A stretch of DNA of 64,000 bases, taken from Chryseobacterium ureilyticum. GTDB lineage: Bacteria > Bacteroidota > Bacteroidia > Flavobacteriales > Weeksellaceae. The stretch's first letter is position 1; every line of letters begins with the position of its first letter. The notes below the pieces were generated by a model. The model saw nothing but the letters and a program-made list of their open reading frames with translations, was not told the origin of the DNA and ran no database searches. The stretch lies in contig NZ_FTOL01000003.1 of the NCBI RefSeq assembly GCF_900156735.1, forward strand, positions 310,001-374,000, in the 5' to 3' direction. The position numbers and the translations under genes were made by a program. Below are positions 8,314 to 16,532 of this stretch, piece by piece.

Positions 8314-10005
8314 ATGACAAATTCTAGAGCAAGAGAAACAACAGAAGCTATTGAAAGACTATATATCTCTATGAGACACTTATTTTATAGAGGATTTTTC
8401 AAGCCGGCTGGGGTTTCAGGAGAAAGTATCAGAAGCTTGTTGAAAACCATCAATCCGGAAATTTATGGAACCATGAATATTCCAAGTAAACTTGAACTTG
8501 ATGGTTTAATGTATGTATTAGACAGGCTTCCGGAAGGGATTGAGGAATGTGCTTTTATTCATCTTACATCAGATGAAGGGTTTGATAAAGGAAGTTTCGA
8601 ACCTATTGTTCCAAAAAAGAGAAGAAGAAACTGTTATAGAATAGACGAACACCAGATGAATATAGAAGTTCTTTTGGGACGTTCTGAAATTTATGACATT
8701 CTTACCCACCTTACGTTCCTATTTATAGAAGCAGATAAAATCCGTCACCTGGCATTCATCCAAGATGAAAACTGGAAGCCTACACGTGCTTTTAAGATTA
8801 TTGAAGAGGTAGTAAAGGGAGAAAAGAAATTCAGCAGAAAAGAAAAAGAAGTGGCATTGATCCACCTTTCTTCTTTAATAGGTAGATCTTTTGATGAAAC
8901 ATTAAGAGCTTATAATACTTTTGGTGATGATAATAATCCTGACCGTTTATTCAAGATCATCTACAACCTTGGTAAAGTAAGTCTTGAAGATGCTAAAGGT
9001 GCCAGAGAAAGAGAAATTTATTTCAGTGCTATATTAAAAGAAAGAGTAGGACATCACTATTTTGGTGAGAAATGGGCGAATAAAGTAAAAGAAGTTTTAT
9101 TTGAGAATAATCTTCACATGCGTCCATTACATATTATTTCGGCAAATATGCACTCGGTAAAAAATATGCTGTATGCCAATGAGGCTCTTAAAAAGAAGCA
9201 TAATAATGAGGTGGATTATAAACTGTATGAAGAAATTTCAAATAAGAAAGACCTTCGTGATAAAGTATTGAAGTATGCTTTAGATGAAGGAATGATTCAT
9301 ATTGCAGATAAAAGCGGAAGTAATATCGATGTTCAGATCATTGACCTTAGCAAAATGAACCTAAAGAATACTCCATTTGCAGATTGTAAGTTTTCCGGAG
9401 ATGATGTTGTGATGGTATTTGACTATGCATTCGGAGAGCAGGCTTTTGAAGTAATGGATGAGCTGTTGAAACCTTTTGAACATAAAGGAGAGGTATACAT
9501 GATGCATGTGAAATCTGTGTCTATTATGGGGAAAGCAGGGATTCTTACAGGAGAAAAAGGAGATATCATGATTCCGACTTCTCATATTTTTGAAGGAACT
9601 GCAGATAACTATCCTTTTGAAAATGCATTGAAGCTTGATGATTTTGTAGATGATGAGCTGAAAGCTTTTGAAGGTCCTATGATTACAGTTTTAGGAACAT
9701 CACTTCAGAATAAAGACATTCTTTCCTACTTTATGAATACTTCTTGGAAGGCTATAGGTCTTGAAATGGAAGGAGCGCATTACCAGAAAGCAATTCAGGT
9801 AGCATCTAAGATCAGACATCATATCTCACCGGATTTATTCGTTTGTTATGCTTATTATGCTTCGGATAATCCTTTGGAGACAGGAAGTACATTATCTTCA
9901 GGTGGTTTAGGTCTTACGGGTGTAAAACCAACTTATCTGATTACTTTAAGAATTCTTGAAAAGATTTTAAGAAGCGGGAAAAAAGAAGCTTCTGCAAAGA
10001 AGTAA
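8314..10005 (+). CDS. Conserved unknown protein (DUF6909-like) with nucleosidase-like C-terminus
   Basis: A 563-residue cytosolic protein with no signal peptide or membrane segment. I believe this is the flavobacterial family labelled DUF6909, but that is from memory. Residues 1-300 are largely helical and charged. The C-terminal part has a pattern like the nucleoside phosphorylase/AMP nucleosidase fold: a glycine-rich strand (ITVLGTS), then GLEMEGAHYQKA, comparable to the D/E-M-E segment contacting ribose, then CYAYYASDNPLE, comparable to the VSDKPL segment of AMP nucleosidase. Catalysis on a nucleoside or nucleotide is therefore an inference. The ATG at 8314 is preferred over that at 8275 because a TAnnTTTG box lies between them. 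Confidence 0.7.
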   Translation: MTNSRARETTEAIERLYISMRHLFYRGFFKPAGVSGESIRSLLKTINPEIYGTMNIPSKLELDGLMYVLDRLPEGIEECAFIHLTSDEGFDKGSFEPIVPKKRRRNCYRIDEHQMNIEVLLGRSEIYDILTHLTFLFIEADKIRHLAFIQDENWKPTRAFKIIEEVVKGEKKFSRKEKEVALIHLSSLIGRSFDETLRAYNTFGDDNNPDRLFKIIYNLGKVSLEDAKGAREREIYFSAILKERVGHHYFGEKWANKVKEVLFENNLHMRPLHIISANMHSVKNMLYANEALKKKHNNEVDYKLYEEISNKKDLRDKVLKYALDEGMIHIADKSGSNIDVQIIDLSKMNLKNTPFADCKFSGDDVVMVFDYAFGEQAFEVMDELLKPFEHKGEVYMMHVKSVSIMGKAGILTGEKGDIMIPTSHIFEGTADNYPFENALKLDDFVDDELKAFEGPMITVLGTSLQNKDILSYFMNTSWKAIGLEMEGAHYQKAIQVASKIRHHISPDLFVCYAYYASDNPLETGSTLSSGGLGLTGVKPTYLITLRILEKILRSGKKEASAKK

Positions 10006-10028
10006 TCTTAATTTTCTATTAAAATATA

Positions 10029-10061
10029 AACCTCAGCTGTTTCTATAGCTGAGGTTTTTTT
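10029..10061 (+). terminator. Intrinsic terminator
   Basis: The arms AACCTCAGCT (10029-10038) and AGCTGAGGTT (10047-10056) are followed by a T-run, 24 bases after the DUF6909-like gene. Confidence 0.93.
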
Positions 10062-10162
10062 GTTGCCACTTTATTCTCTGTAAAATAAGTAAGGATTTAA
10101 AAAAGACACAATCTTATTTAACAAATCAAATAAAAAAGTATCTAAAATCATATTAAAAAGAG

Positions 10163-10220
10163 AACAAAAACCCTGTTATAACTCCACGTTTGAGGGTTTT
10201 GTTTAAAATACCTACCTTTA
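10163..10220 (+). promoter_or_regulatory. Hairpin and weak -7 box upstream of the M1 peptidase
   Basis: An inverted repeat (AACAAAAACCCT at 10163-10174, AGGGTTTTGTT from 10193) lies just before TACCTTTA (10213-10220), a one-mismatch TAnnTTTG box 20 bases from the start codon. The hairpin could be a regulator site or chance. Confidence 0.35.
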
Positions 10221-10239
10221 GAAAAAAATAAAATTTTAA

Positions 10240-12078
10240 ATGAGAAAATCGGCTGCAATCATTTTTGCGTTTATCATTTCACAATTTCATGCTCAGCAAG
10301 GAGCTTATTATCAGCAGGCTGCAAAGTACAAGATGGATATCGATGTGAATGCTGAAAAATTTACCTACCAGGGAAAACAAACCTTAGAATACACGAATAA
10401 CTCACCCGATGAGTTGAATGTGGTATATTTCCACCTGTATTGGAATGCTTTTAAGCCAAATTCCATGATGGATCAGAGAGTGTCTTCGCAAGGGAAAAAT
10501 GGTGACGGAAGATTGCAAAAAAACGGTATTTCAACACTTTCTTCTATTCCGAAAGATCAGGAAGGTTCCCAAAATATTCACTGGATAAAACAGAACGGGA
10601 AGGATCTGAAATTTGAAGTTCAGGAAACTATTATGAAGGTTTATCTTGCAGAATCTATTAAACCAAATTCTACAACAATTTTTACGATGGATTGGGATGC
10701 TGTAATTCCTCAGCAGATCAGAAGAAGTGGGAGAAACAACAGAGAAGGAGTAGATATGACGATGACGCAATGGTATCCAAAAATTGCAGAATATGATTAT
10801 GACGGATGGGCTACTTTTGATTATCTGGGAAGAGAGTTTCATGCACCATTCTCAGATTTTGATGTAACCATTAAAATTAATAAAGACTATGTAGTAGGTG
10901 CTGGTGGTATCCTTGAAAACCCAACAGAGGTAAAGGGATATGATGCCGCAGCTAAGATAAAAACAGAAAAAGACAAAAAAACAACCTGGAAATGGACTGC
11001 AAAAAATATCCTTGATTTTGCATGGAGTGCAGACAGAGATTATTCTGTAGAAAGTTTCAATGTTCCGGAAGGTCCTAAAGTCTATTTGGTATATCAGAAA
11101 AATGATAAAACTAAAGCTTGGGGAGAATCTCAGCCTTATATCACCAAGTATTTCCAGATCATGAACAATCATTTTGGGAAATATGTATATCCTACGTATG
11201 CTTTCATTCAAGGAGGTGATGGCGGAATGGAGTACGGAATGTGTACGATGATTCTTGGAGAAGCTAAAAATATTAAAGACTTAATGGGCTTAATGGCTCA
11301 CGAAGGGTCTCACTCTTGGTATCAGCAAATGCTTGCTACGAATGAATCTGTACGTCCGTGGATGGATGAAGGGTTTACAAGCTACGCAGAAGGCTACACT
11401 ATGTACCAGTTATTCCCTGAACAACTACCAAATCCTTTCATTGAAAGATTGAATGCTTACAGAAACTTTGTTAAAAAAGGAATCGAAGAACCTGCCGTAT
11501 GGTTAGGAGATCACCATGACAACGGAACAGCTTACACATATGCATCTTATGTAAAAGGAGAATTGTATCTTGTACAGTTAGGTTACATCATGGGTGAGCA
11601 GAATCTTGCAGAAACATTAAAGCAATATTATGATCAGTGGAGTATGAAACATCCTTCAGACAGAGATTTCCTTCATATTGCTCAAAAAGTGTCAGGAATG
11701 GATTTGAAATGGTTCCATAATTACTGGATTAATACTACTAAGACAATTGATTACGGAATTAAAGATGTAAAATATGATGATAAGTCTACAACGATTACGT
11801 TGATCAACAAAGGGCAAGTTCCAATGCCTATAGATTTCAGTGTAATGACTAAGGATAAAAAAGTGGTTACTTATCAGATTCCGTTAAATATGACCCATAC
11901 ATGGAAAGAAAAAGATATCTATGGTGAGTTTAAAACAATGCCATACTGGGCATGGACGCAAAAGGAATATACAATCACTGTTCCATATAACAAATCTCAA
12001 TTATCGGCTTTAGGGATTGATTTCAGCCAGAGAATTGCTGACGTAAATCCTGAAGATAACTTTGTAGAAGTAAAATAA
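10240..12078 (+). CDS. Secreted M1-family metallopeptidase
   Basis: Zinc aminopeptidase-type enzyme, probably periplasmic or exported (signal peptide MRKSAAIIFAFIISQFHAQ). The M1 signatures are visible: the substrate-anchoring segment GGMEYG (in place of GAMEN), the zinc site HEGSH with His354, Glu355 and His358, and the third ligand Glu377 in WMDEGFTSYAE, spaced HExxH-x18-E. At 612 aa it is shorter than aminopeptidase N and fits the compact M1 proteins common in Bacteroidota. It stands alone between terminators. Confidence 0.93.
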   Translation: MRKSAAIIFAFIISQFHAQQGAYYQQAAKYKMDIDVNAEKFTYQGKQTLEYTNNSPDELNVVYFHLYWNAFKPNSMMDQRVSSQGKNGDGRLQKNGISTLSSIPKDQEGSQNIHWIKQNGKDLKFEVQETIMKVYLAESIKPNSTTIFTMDWDAVIPQQIRRSGRNNREGVDMTMTQWYPKIAEYDYDGWATFDYLGREFHAPFSDFDVTIKINKDYVVGAGGILENPTEVKGYDAAAKIKTEKDKKTTWKWTAKNILDFAWSADRDYSVESFNVPEGPKVYLVYQKNDKTKAWGESQPYITKYFQIMNNHFGKYVYPTYAFIQGGDGGMEYGMCTMILGEAKNIKDLMGLMAHEGSHSWYQQMLATNESVRPWMDEGFTSYAEGYTMYQLFPEQLPNPFIERLNAYRNFVKKGIEEPAVWLGDHHDNGTAYTYASYVKGELYLVQLGYIMGEQNLAETLKQYYDQWSMKHPSDRDFLHIAQKVSGMDLKWFHNYWINTTKTIDYGIKDVKYDDKSTTITLINKGQVPMPIDFSVMTKDKKVVTYQIPLNMTHTWKEKDIYGEFKTMPYWAWTQKEYTITVPYNKSQLSALGIDFSQRIADVNPEDNFVEVK

Positions 12079-12096
12079 AAAGATAAACATATAGAT

Positions 12097-12131
12097 AAAA
12101 GGAGTATTTGGAAGTACTCCTTTTATTTTTT
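12097..12131 (+). terminator. Intrinsic terminator of the M1 peptidase gene
   Basis: The arms AAAAGGAGTA (12097-12106) and TACTCCTTTT (12115-12124) precede a T-rich run. The -33 element of the next promoter lies inside this hairpin. Confidence 0.9.
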
Positions 12132-12141
12132 TATAAATTTG
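12108..12141 (+). promoter_or_regulatory. Promoter of coaX-acetyltransferase operon
   Basis: TTG (12108-12110), 23 bases, then TAAATTTG (12134-12141) fits the Bacteroidota TTG-N17-23-TAnnTTTG pattern. It sits 40 bases before coaX. Confidence 0.55.
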
Positions 12142-12181
12142 GGATTCAAATTTTTTCAAATCATAGCCTGCTAAAATATAA

Positions 12182-12940
12182 ATGAATTCAATTGTAATAA
12201 ACGTAGGAAACAGTAATATCAGATTTGGTCTTTTTAATGGCGATAATTGTGATATTTCCTGGGTAATCAACACGAAGCCTTACAGAACGGCTGATGAACT
12301 GTATGTACAGATGCTGATGCTTTATCAGACTTATAAGGTAGAACCTAAAGAAATTGATAAAGTAATTATCGGATCTGTGGTACCTCAGCTTACCAAAGTG
12401 ATGAGCTCTGGAATTAAGAAAATTCACGGAATTACTCCGGTTATTGTTGATAGAACCACTCCGTCAGCTGTAGTGGCAAAATCAAAGCAAATGGGAACAG
12501 ATATCTATGCCAATCTTGTAGCAGCTCACAATCTGTATCCTAATAAAAAGAAAATCGTTATTGATTTCGGTACCGCTCTTACCGCAAGCTGTGTTGCTGA
12601 AACCGGAGAAACATTAGGAGTGATTATTGCTCCGGGAATTGTTACTTCTTTAAATTCTCTCATCAGCCAGACGGCGCAACTTCCGGAAATAGAACTTAAA
12701 AAACCAAAAACAGTTTTAGGGTTAGATACCGTTACCTGCATGCAAAGCGGAATGGTATATGGTTTCCTTGGAATGGTAGAAGGATTTATTGATCGTATTA
12801 ACGATGAAGTGAATGAAGACTGTTTCGTTGTAGCGACAGGAGGGGTTTCACATGTTTATAAGCCTTTAACAGATAAAATTCATGTGATGGATAGACTTCA
12901 TACTCTGAAAGGGCTTTATTTCCTTGGAAAGGATTTATAA
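12182..12940 (+). CDS. coaX: Type III pantothenate kinase
   Basis: First step of coenzyme A synthesis: ATP-dependent phosphorylation of pantothenate. The acetate-kinase-like fold is shown by the N-terminal phosphate loop (INVGNSNIRFGLF), VIDFGTALTASCV near residue 120, GVIIAPGI and VVATGGVS. At 252 aa the length is typical. It is followed 21 bases later by an acetyltransferase gene, so the two are probably cotranscribed and ended by the hairpin at 13532. Confidence 0.95.
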   Translation: MNSIVINVGNSNIRFGLFNGDNCDISWVINTKPYRTADELYVQMLMLYQTYKVEPKEIDKVIIGSVVPQLTKVMSSGIKKIHGITPVIVDRTTPSAVVAKSKQMGTDIYANLVAAHNLYPNKKKIVIDFGTALTASCVAETGETLGVIIAPGIVTSLNSLISQTAQLPEIELKKPKTVLGLDTVTCMQSGMVYGFLGMVEGFIDRINDEVNEDCFVVATGGVSHVYKPLTDKIHVMDRLHTLKGLYFLGKDL

Positions 12941-12961
12941 GTAATATCATTAACACTAGCC

Positions 12962-13507
12962 ATGAGCACAATGCAAGAATTAACAGAATTCCCAAGAATA
13001 GAAACAGAAAGACTTATTCTCTCTCAATTGGAAGAGAAAGATACTCCTTTTATTATTGAGCTTTTACAGCACAGGATTTTTTCAGATCTTACATCTAATA
13101 TTCCTTATCCTTACACGGAAGATGATGCAAAATTTTGGTTAAAAATGTCGAAAGAAACGTTTGAAGAAAAAAGCGGCTATACTTTTGGAATTCGAAACAA
13201 AGAAGGACATCTTATTGGTGCCATCGGACTTCATGACAGAGAAGATGATAAAGCCGAATTGGGTTATTGGATGGGAATTCCTTATTGGAACAAAGGATAC
13301 GTTACTGAAGCAGCGAAAGCTATTGTAGATTTTGGTTTTAAAGAATTAAAACTTAATAAAATTTTTGCAACTCACTTTCCTCATAATCCTGCTTCCGGTA
13401 AGATAATGCAAAAGATAGGAATGGAAAAAGAAGCGCTTTTAAAAGAACATGTAAAGAAGGATGATGAGTATTTTGATCTTGTCATGTATTCTATCTTTAA
13501 AGATTAA
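12962..13507 (+). CDS. GNAT-family N-acetyltransferase (RimJ/RimL type)
   Basis: Acetyl-CoA-dependent acetyltransferase of the ribosomal-protein-serine type (Acetyltransf_3). Visible are IETERLILSQLEEKDTPF at the N-terminus, the central GIRNKEGHLIGAIGLHD strand, AELGYWMGIPYWNKGYVTEA, the acetyl-CoA-binding region, and NPASGKIMQKIGM near the C-terminus. The substrate cannot be told from sequence. It is the second gene of the coaX operon; its link to CoA synthesis is only positional. Confidence 0.9.
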   Translation: MSTMQELTEFPRIETERLILSQLEEKDTPFIIELLQHRIFSDLTSNIPYPYTEDDAKFWLKMSKETFEEKSGYTFGIRNKEGHLIGAIGLHDREDDKAELGYWMGIPYWNKGYVTEAAKAIVDFGFKELKLNKIFATHFPHNPASGKIMQKIGMEKEALLKEHVKKDDEYFDLVMYSIFKD

Positions 13508-13531
13508 TTTAGATAAGACTTTATAAAAATG

Positions 13532-13558
13532 AAAAACAGCCCGAAAGGCTGTTTTTTT
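13532..13558. terminator. Bidirectional terminator between convergent genes
   Basis: The arms AAAAACAGCC (13532-13541) and GGCTGTTTTT (13547-13556) carry T-runs on both strands. The hairpin serves the acetyltransferase (plus) and the Cys-rich peptide genes (minus), whose stop codon begins inside its right edge. Confidence 0.9.
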
Positions 13559-13739
13559 ATCTGCATGGCTGGCACTCTTGTCCTGGAGTAGGATATGTCC
13601 ACCCTCCACAGCAATCAGGAACTGGGCGCAACAGGCATCCTAGTTTTGAGTGTCCCGTTTCTGGATCTGTATAAATACATTGACCGATTCCAACGCTACC
13701 ATTAATTTTGGCAGCTTCTTTTCGTGTTAACTTTTTCAT
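13557..13739 (-). CDS. Cys-rich peptide with bacteriocin-like leader, copy 1
   Basis: A 60-residue peptide with the leader MKKLTRKEAAKINGS, of the kind found on double-glycine-type bacteriocin precursors of Chryseobacterium, followed by a Cys-rich core. The core has six cysteines in the spacing C-x13-C-x7-CC-x11-C-x2-C, shared exactly with the neighbouring paralogue. Identical blocks include TDP-x-TG, PDCCGGW and CQPC. In this copy the usual Gly-Gly is Gly-Ser, so processing may be less efficient. No peptidase-containing ABC transporter or modification enzyme lies within the window. The function (toxin, signal or structural peptide) is unknown. Confidence 0.72.
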   Translation of the reverse strand: MKKLTRKEAAKINGSVGIGQCIYTDPETGHSKLGCLLRPVPDCCGGWTYPTPGQECQPCR

Positions 13740-13770
13740 TGTTGTTTAAATGGAATTAGTTTATTGATCT

Positions 13771-13962
13771 CTAAAGCCCTCCTGTACATGGCTGGCATGC
13801 ATACTCAGGATTTGGATAAATCCATCCTCCACAACAGTCTGGAATAGGTTCCAATTGACATCCAAGTTTTCTTTTACCTGTATTAGGGTCAGTGTAAAAA
13901 CATTGTCCAGGTGCGATACCACCATTGATTTTAGCTGTTTCTTTTCTTGTTAACTTTTTCAT
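13771..13962 (-). CDS. Cys-rich peptide with bacteriocin-like leader, copy 2
   Basis: A 63-residue paralogue of the peptide 31 bases downstream, and first in the transcription unit. The leader MKKLTRKETAKINGG ends in a Gly-Gly that would be the expected cleavage point. The mature part would be about 48 residues with the same six-Cys pattern C-x13-C-x7-CC-x11-C-x2-C and a short GGL tail. Leader and Cys frame are better conserved than the residues between, suggesting divergence after a tandem duplication. A TAnnTTTG box lies 24 bases upstream (13986-13993). Confidence 0.74.
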   Translation of the reverse strand: MKKLTRKETAKINGGIAPGQCFYTDPNTGKRKLGCQLEPIPDCCGGWIYPNPEYACQPCTGGL

Positions 13963-13985
13963 ATTGTTTTAATTTGAATGTATAT

Positions 13986-13993
13986 CAAATGTA
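13986..13993 (-). promoter_or_regulatory. -7 promoter box of the Cys-rich peptide pair
   Basis: On the minus strand this reads TACATTTG, a perfect TAnnTTTG, 24 bases before the first peptide's ATG. I see no clear -33 TTG. Confidence 0.5.
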
Positions 13994-14053
13994 ATTAATT
14001 ATTTGATTACTTGTATCTTATTTATTCAATATGTGGTGAAGAAAAAGAAAGAT

Positions 14054-14485
14054 TTATCTTTTGCTTTTGAAAAAATTTTTAACAATAGCAGAGCATTCAT
14101 TTTCCATAACGCCTGTGATAACTTCAGTTTTCGGATGTAAAGTAAGATGTTTGTTGATGAAACCTCTCTGCTCATCTCTGGCTCCAATAACGACCTTTGA
14201 AATCTGTGACCATGAAAGAGCCCCGGAACACATAACGCATGGCTCCATGGTAACATAAAGAGTACAGTCTTTTAAATACTTTCCCCCTAAAAAGTTGGCG
14301 GCAGAAGTTATAGCCTGCATCTCTGCATGGGCGGTAACATCATTTAATGTTTCAGTAAGGTTGTGAGCTCTGGCAATAATACGGTTATTGGAAACTACTA
14401 CACACCCAATAGGAACCTCATCCTGTTCCAATGCGGCTTCTGCTTCTTGCAGTGCCATTTTCATATAATATTCGTCAGTAAACAT
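14054..14485 (-). CDS. tadA: tRNA-specific adenosine deaminase
   Basis: Zinc deaminase that converts A34 to inosine in the tRNA anticodon. The HAE motif (His53, Glu55 of the ATG-initiated form) and PCVMCSGAL (Cys83, Cys86) give the zinc and proton-transfer residues. At 143 aa the length is typical. The start is taken as the ATG at 14485 (MFTDEYYMKMAL). A TTG five codons upstream overlaps the preceding gene and is less likely. It lies seven bases after the stop of the TonB-C-like gene, suggesting cotranscription. Confidence 0.93.
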   Translation of the reverse strand: MFTDEYYMKMALQEAEAALEQDEVPIGCVVVSNNRIIARAHNLTETLNDVTAHAEMQAITSAANFLGGKYLKDCTLYVTMEPCVMCSGALSWSQISKVVIGARDEQRGFINKHLTLHPKTEVITGVMENECSAIVKNFFKSKR

Positions 14486-14492
14486 AATCAAA

Positions 14493-15116
14493 TCAATCAA
14501 CCATCGTTAAAGTCAAAGGAATTCTGAAACGGAATCTAGCCGGATCGCCTTTTACCAAAGCTGGGGAAAATTTTTCGGTAATAGAGTAGAGGGCAATCTC
14601 TGCCTGTCTGTTAAAAGTAAAATTGTCTCCTTGCGCATGAACATTGCTCACGCTTCCATCTTTTTCTACAACGAAGACAACATCTGTTTTCACTGTTTTT
14701 AAATCCGAATTTACCCCGTCTACATAAAGCAGATCCGCAACTTCCTGTCTCAGAGTATTTATTCCACCAGGATAATCGGCAATTTTTTCTACATCAGCAG
14801 GTTTATCTGTCAGATTTTTAGAAATTTTCGTCGTTTTTAGAACCTCAAGATCTTCGATATTTCGAACTCTTAATAAAGCGCCAATTAAAGCGGTATTTTC
14901 AATACTATCCATCTTTTTCATAAAAAAGACAAAGTCTCCTTTAATAGCTTCTTTTTTGAAAGTATTGGTTTCTGCATCAAATTTTTTCTTGAATTCTTTA
15001 TTCAGCATGCTTCTGTGCTGGTTGTAATAGTTTTTTACAAGCCGGAATTCTTCTTTCTGCTGTGATAAACAAAACGAAGAAATGATACAGCAAATACAAA
15101 TGAATAAAGTTCTCAA
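14493..15116 (-). CDS. Exported protein with TonB C-terminal-like domain
   Basis: A 207-residue exported protein with the signal peptide MRTLFICICCIISSFCLSQQ. The C-terminal 75 residues have the TonB/energy-transducer pattern: V-V-F-V-V-E-K-D-G-S-V-S-N, then ALYSITEKFSPAL, with the usual Pro-rich end replaced by FRFRIPLTL. There is no N-terminal membrane anchor of the TonB type, so it is probably a periplasmic protein carrying the domain rather than an energy transducer. It is located directly upstream of tadA. Confidence 0.7.
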   Translation of the reverse strand: MRTLFICICCIISSFCLSQQKEEFRLVKNYYNQHRSMLNKEFKKKFDAETNTFKKEAIKGDFVFFMKKMDSIENTALIGALLRVRNIEDLEVLKTTKISKNLTDKPADVEKIADYPGGINTLRQEVADLLYVDGVNSDLKTVKTDVVFVVEKDGSVSNVHAQGDNFTFNRQAEIALYSITEKFSPALVKGDPARFRFRIPLTLTMVD

Positions 15117-15171
15117 TAAAGGTATATTTATGTAAATATACTTAAAAAATGTGAGAAATATTTAAGATATA

Positions 15172-16092
15172 TTAGCTTTCCAGATAACGATTTAAGGATT
15201 CCTGAAGGTGGTTTCGGATATCATCAACTAAAGCTTTCGGCTCCAAAACAGTTACTTCTTTTCCATAGGATAGAATCTCCTGCATAAAGTCGTAAGTAGG
15301 ATGGAGGAAAAACTCGAAATAGATTTCTTCTGGAGTTTCTTTAGTCTCTTTTTGCGATTGATGAAGAGGGAAACTTCTGATATATTCACCTTGATGACGG
15401 CTACACTTTAATACTATATTCTGTGGTTTCTGTTCCGCCAGATTCATTACCCCAAAAGCATTTTTGAAATGTTCTCTGAAATTATATTTGTACTTTTCTC
15501 TAAATTGATTTTTTGCTACATCCAGATAATTGATTCTATCCAATCCGAATGATTTTAAAATTTTATCCTTGGTGTCAATGGCGATGAGATACCATCTGTC
15601 TTTAGATTCTTTTAATGCTAAAGGGTGAACCTTTCTGGAAGTCATCAACTTATTTTTATAATTGTAATGCTCAAAGCTTACGACTCTTTTATTACGGATC
15701 GCAAAGAACAGATCATAAAAATGTTCTATACCTGTTGGTTTACGGCTTTCAAAGAAAATAAAGTCTGAAAAATCCGGATGAAGGTTCAATGCATTGCTTA
15801 CCTGGAAAGACTCAAGAAGCTTTTGGTTGTATTCATCTACCTCCATGATCGGGCGACTTTCTATATAATATCGATTGTCACCTTTTTTCTTGTTGTGAAT
15901 AGAAAGATTGAAAAGATCTGAAATCTCACGGATATCTCGCTGCAAGGTACGGATAGAGTAGCTCTTGATATCCGCATCCTGGAACTCAAAAGAATTTAAA
16001 AGATATTCCTCCATCTGCGAATAAGTAGCAGGAGAACTTTCTAATCTTTTAATAATTAAGGCATATCTTGTCAGATAAAAATCTTTCTTCAT
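15172..16092 (-). CDS. WYL-domain transcriptional regulator (PafBC-like organisation)
   Basis: A DNA-binding regulator of about 306 residues. The N-terminal 80 residues form a winged-helix region (YALIIKRLES, then YSIRTLQRDIREI as recognition-helix-like). The central WYL domain has KESKDRWYLIAIDTKDK and SFGLDRI. A C-terminal extension domain (about residues 215-306) follows, as in PafB/PafC and DriD. WYL proteins of this layout control DNA-damage genes in mycobacteria and Caulobacter. The ATG at 16092 is preferred because the -7 box 16110-16117 overlaps a GTG at 16110. Its own promoter carries the inverted repeat found before its presumed targets (20769, 22042, 22726, 22816), which suggests autoregulation. 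Confidence 0.85.
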   Translation of the reverse strand: MKKDFYLTRYALIIKRLESSPATYSQMEEYLLNSFEFQDADIKSYSIRTLQRDIREISDLFNLSIHNKKKGDNRYYIESRPIMEVDEYNQKLLESFQVSNALNLHPDFSDFIFFESRKPTGIEHFYDLFFAIRNKRVVSFEHYNYKNKLMTSRKVHPLALKESKDRWYLIAIDTKDKILKSFGLDRINYLDVAKNQFREKYKYNFREHFKNAFGVMNLAEQKPQNIVLKCSRHQGEYIRSFPLHQSQKETKETPEEIYFEFFLHPTYDFMQEILSYGKEVTVLEPKALVDDIRNHLQESLNRYLES

Positions 16093-16109
16093 GGTAAAAT
16101 TTTGTACCA

Positions 16110-16150
16110 CAAATATATGGGCTTAATGCGACAAAACGTGTCGTGTTTTA
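16110..16150 (-). promoter_or_regulatory. WYL-type composite promoter, copy a (own gene of the regulator)
   Basis: On the plus strand CGACA (16129-16133), a five-base spacer and TGTCG (16139-16143) form a perfect inverted repeat. On the minus strand TTGTCGCAT, eight bases, then TATATTTG (16110-16117) precede the regulator ATG. The far flank TAAAACA is shared with copies d and e. Confidence 0.8.
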
Positions 16151-16192
16151 TTTTTTGTAGGAAAATATATCTTAAATAATATATTCCGCTTT

Positions 16193-16483
16193 TTAATAAT
16201 AATTTCCATTATTGTTTTTTTTTATTTCATGAATTGAGTGTTTGGACTGTATATACAATGGTTCCCCGGTAATATCTGAAAATACTAAAAAATCAAGTGA
16301 ATCAAAAACAGGTTCGTTTATAATAACTACCCAGGTATTGATAATTTTACCAGCGGGTCTGGCTACTTCATCTTTTTCGTTGTATACCACACTGCTGATA
16401 TTTCCTTCATTAAAATAAGCAGGGTTTAAATCTTTTAAAACCTTTTTTGCTTTTAATAATATTTTTTCTTTAGTATAATTCAT
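16193..16483 (-). CDS. Small protein, immunity-like, unknown family
   Basis: A 96-residue soluble protein with no signal peptide: Lys-rich helix first (KEKILLKAKKVLKDL), then predicted strands (NTWVVIINEP, DFLVFSDITGEPLYI). The last part, FSDITGEPLYIQSKHSIHEI, resembles the end of Imm35/YrhB-type immunity proteins (D-x-x-T-G-E-x-x), but the match is weak. It is the last gene of a minus-strand array of small immunity-like genes. I do not recognise the family. Confidence 0.5.
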   Translation of the reverse strand: MNYTKEKILLKAKKVLKDLNPAYFNEGNISSVVYNEKDEVARPAGKIINTWVVIINEPVFDSLDFLVFSDITGEPLYIQSKHSIHEIKKNNNGNYY

Positions 16484-16532
16484 TCTATTTTTAATGATTT
16501 AGTCCAGTGATCTAAAAATTGTTGATATTTAC

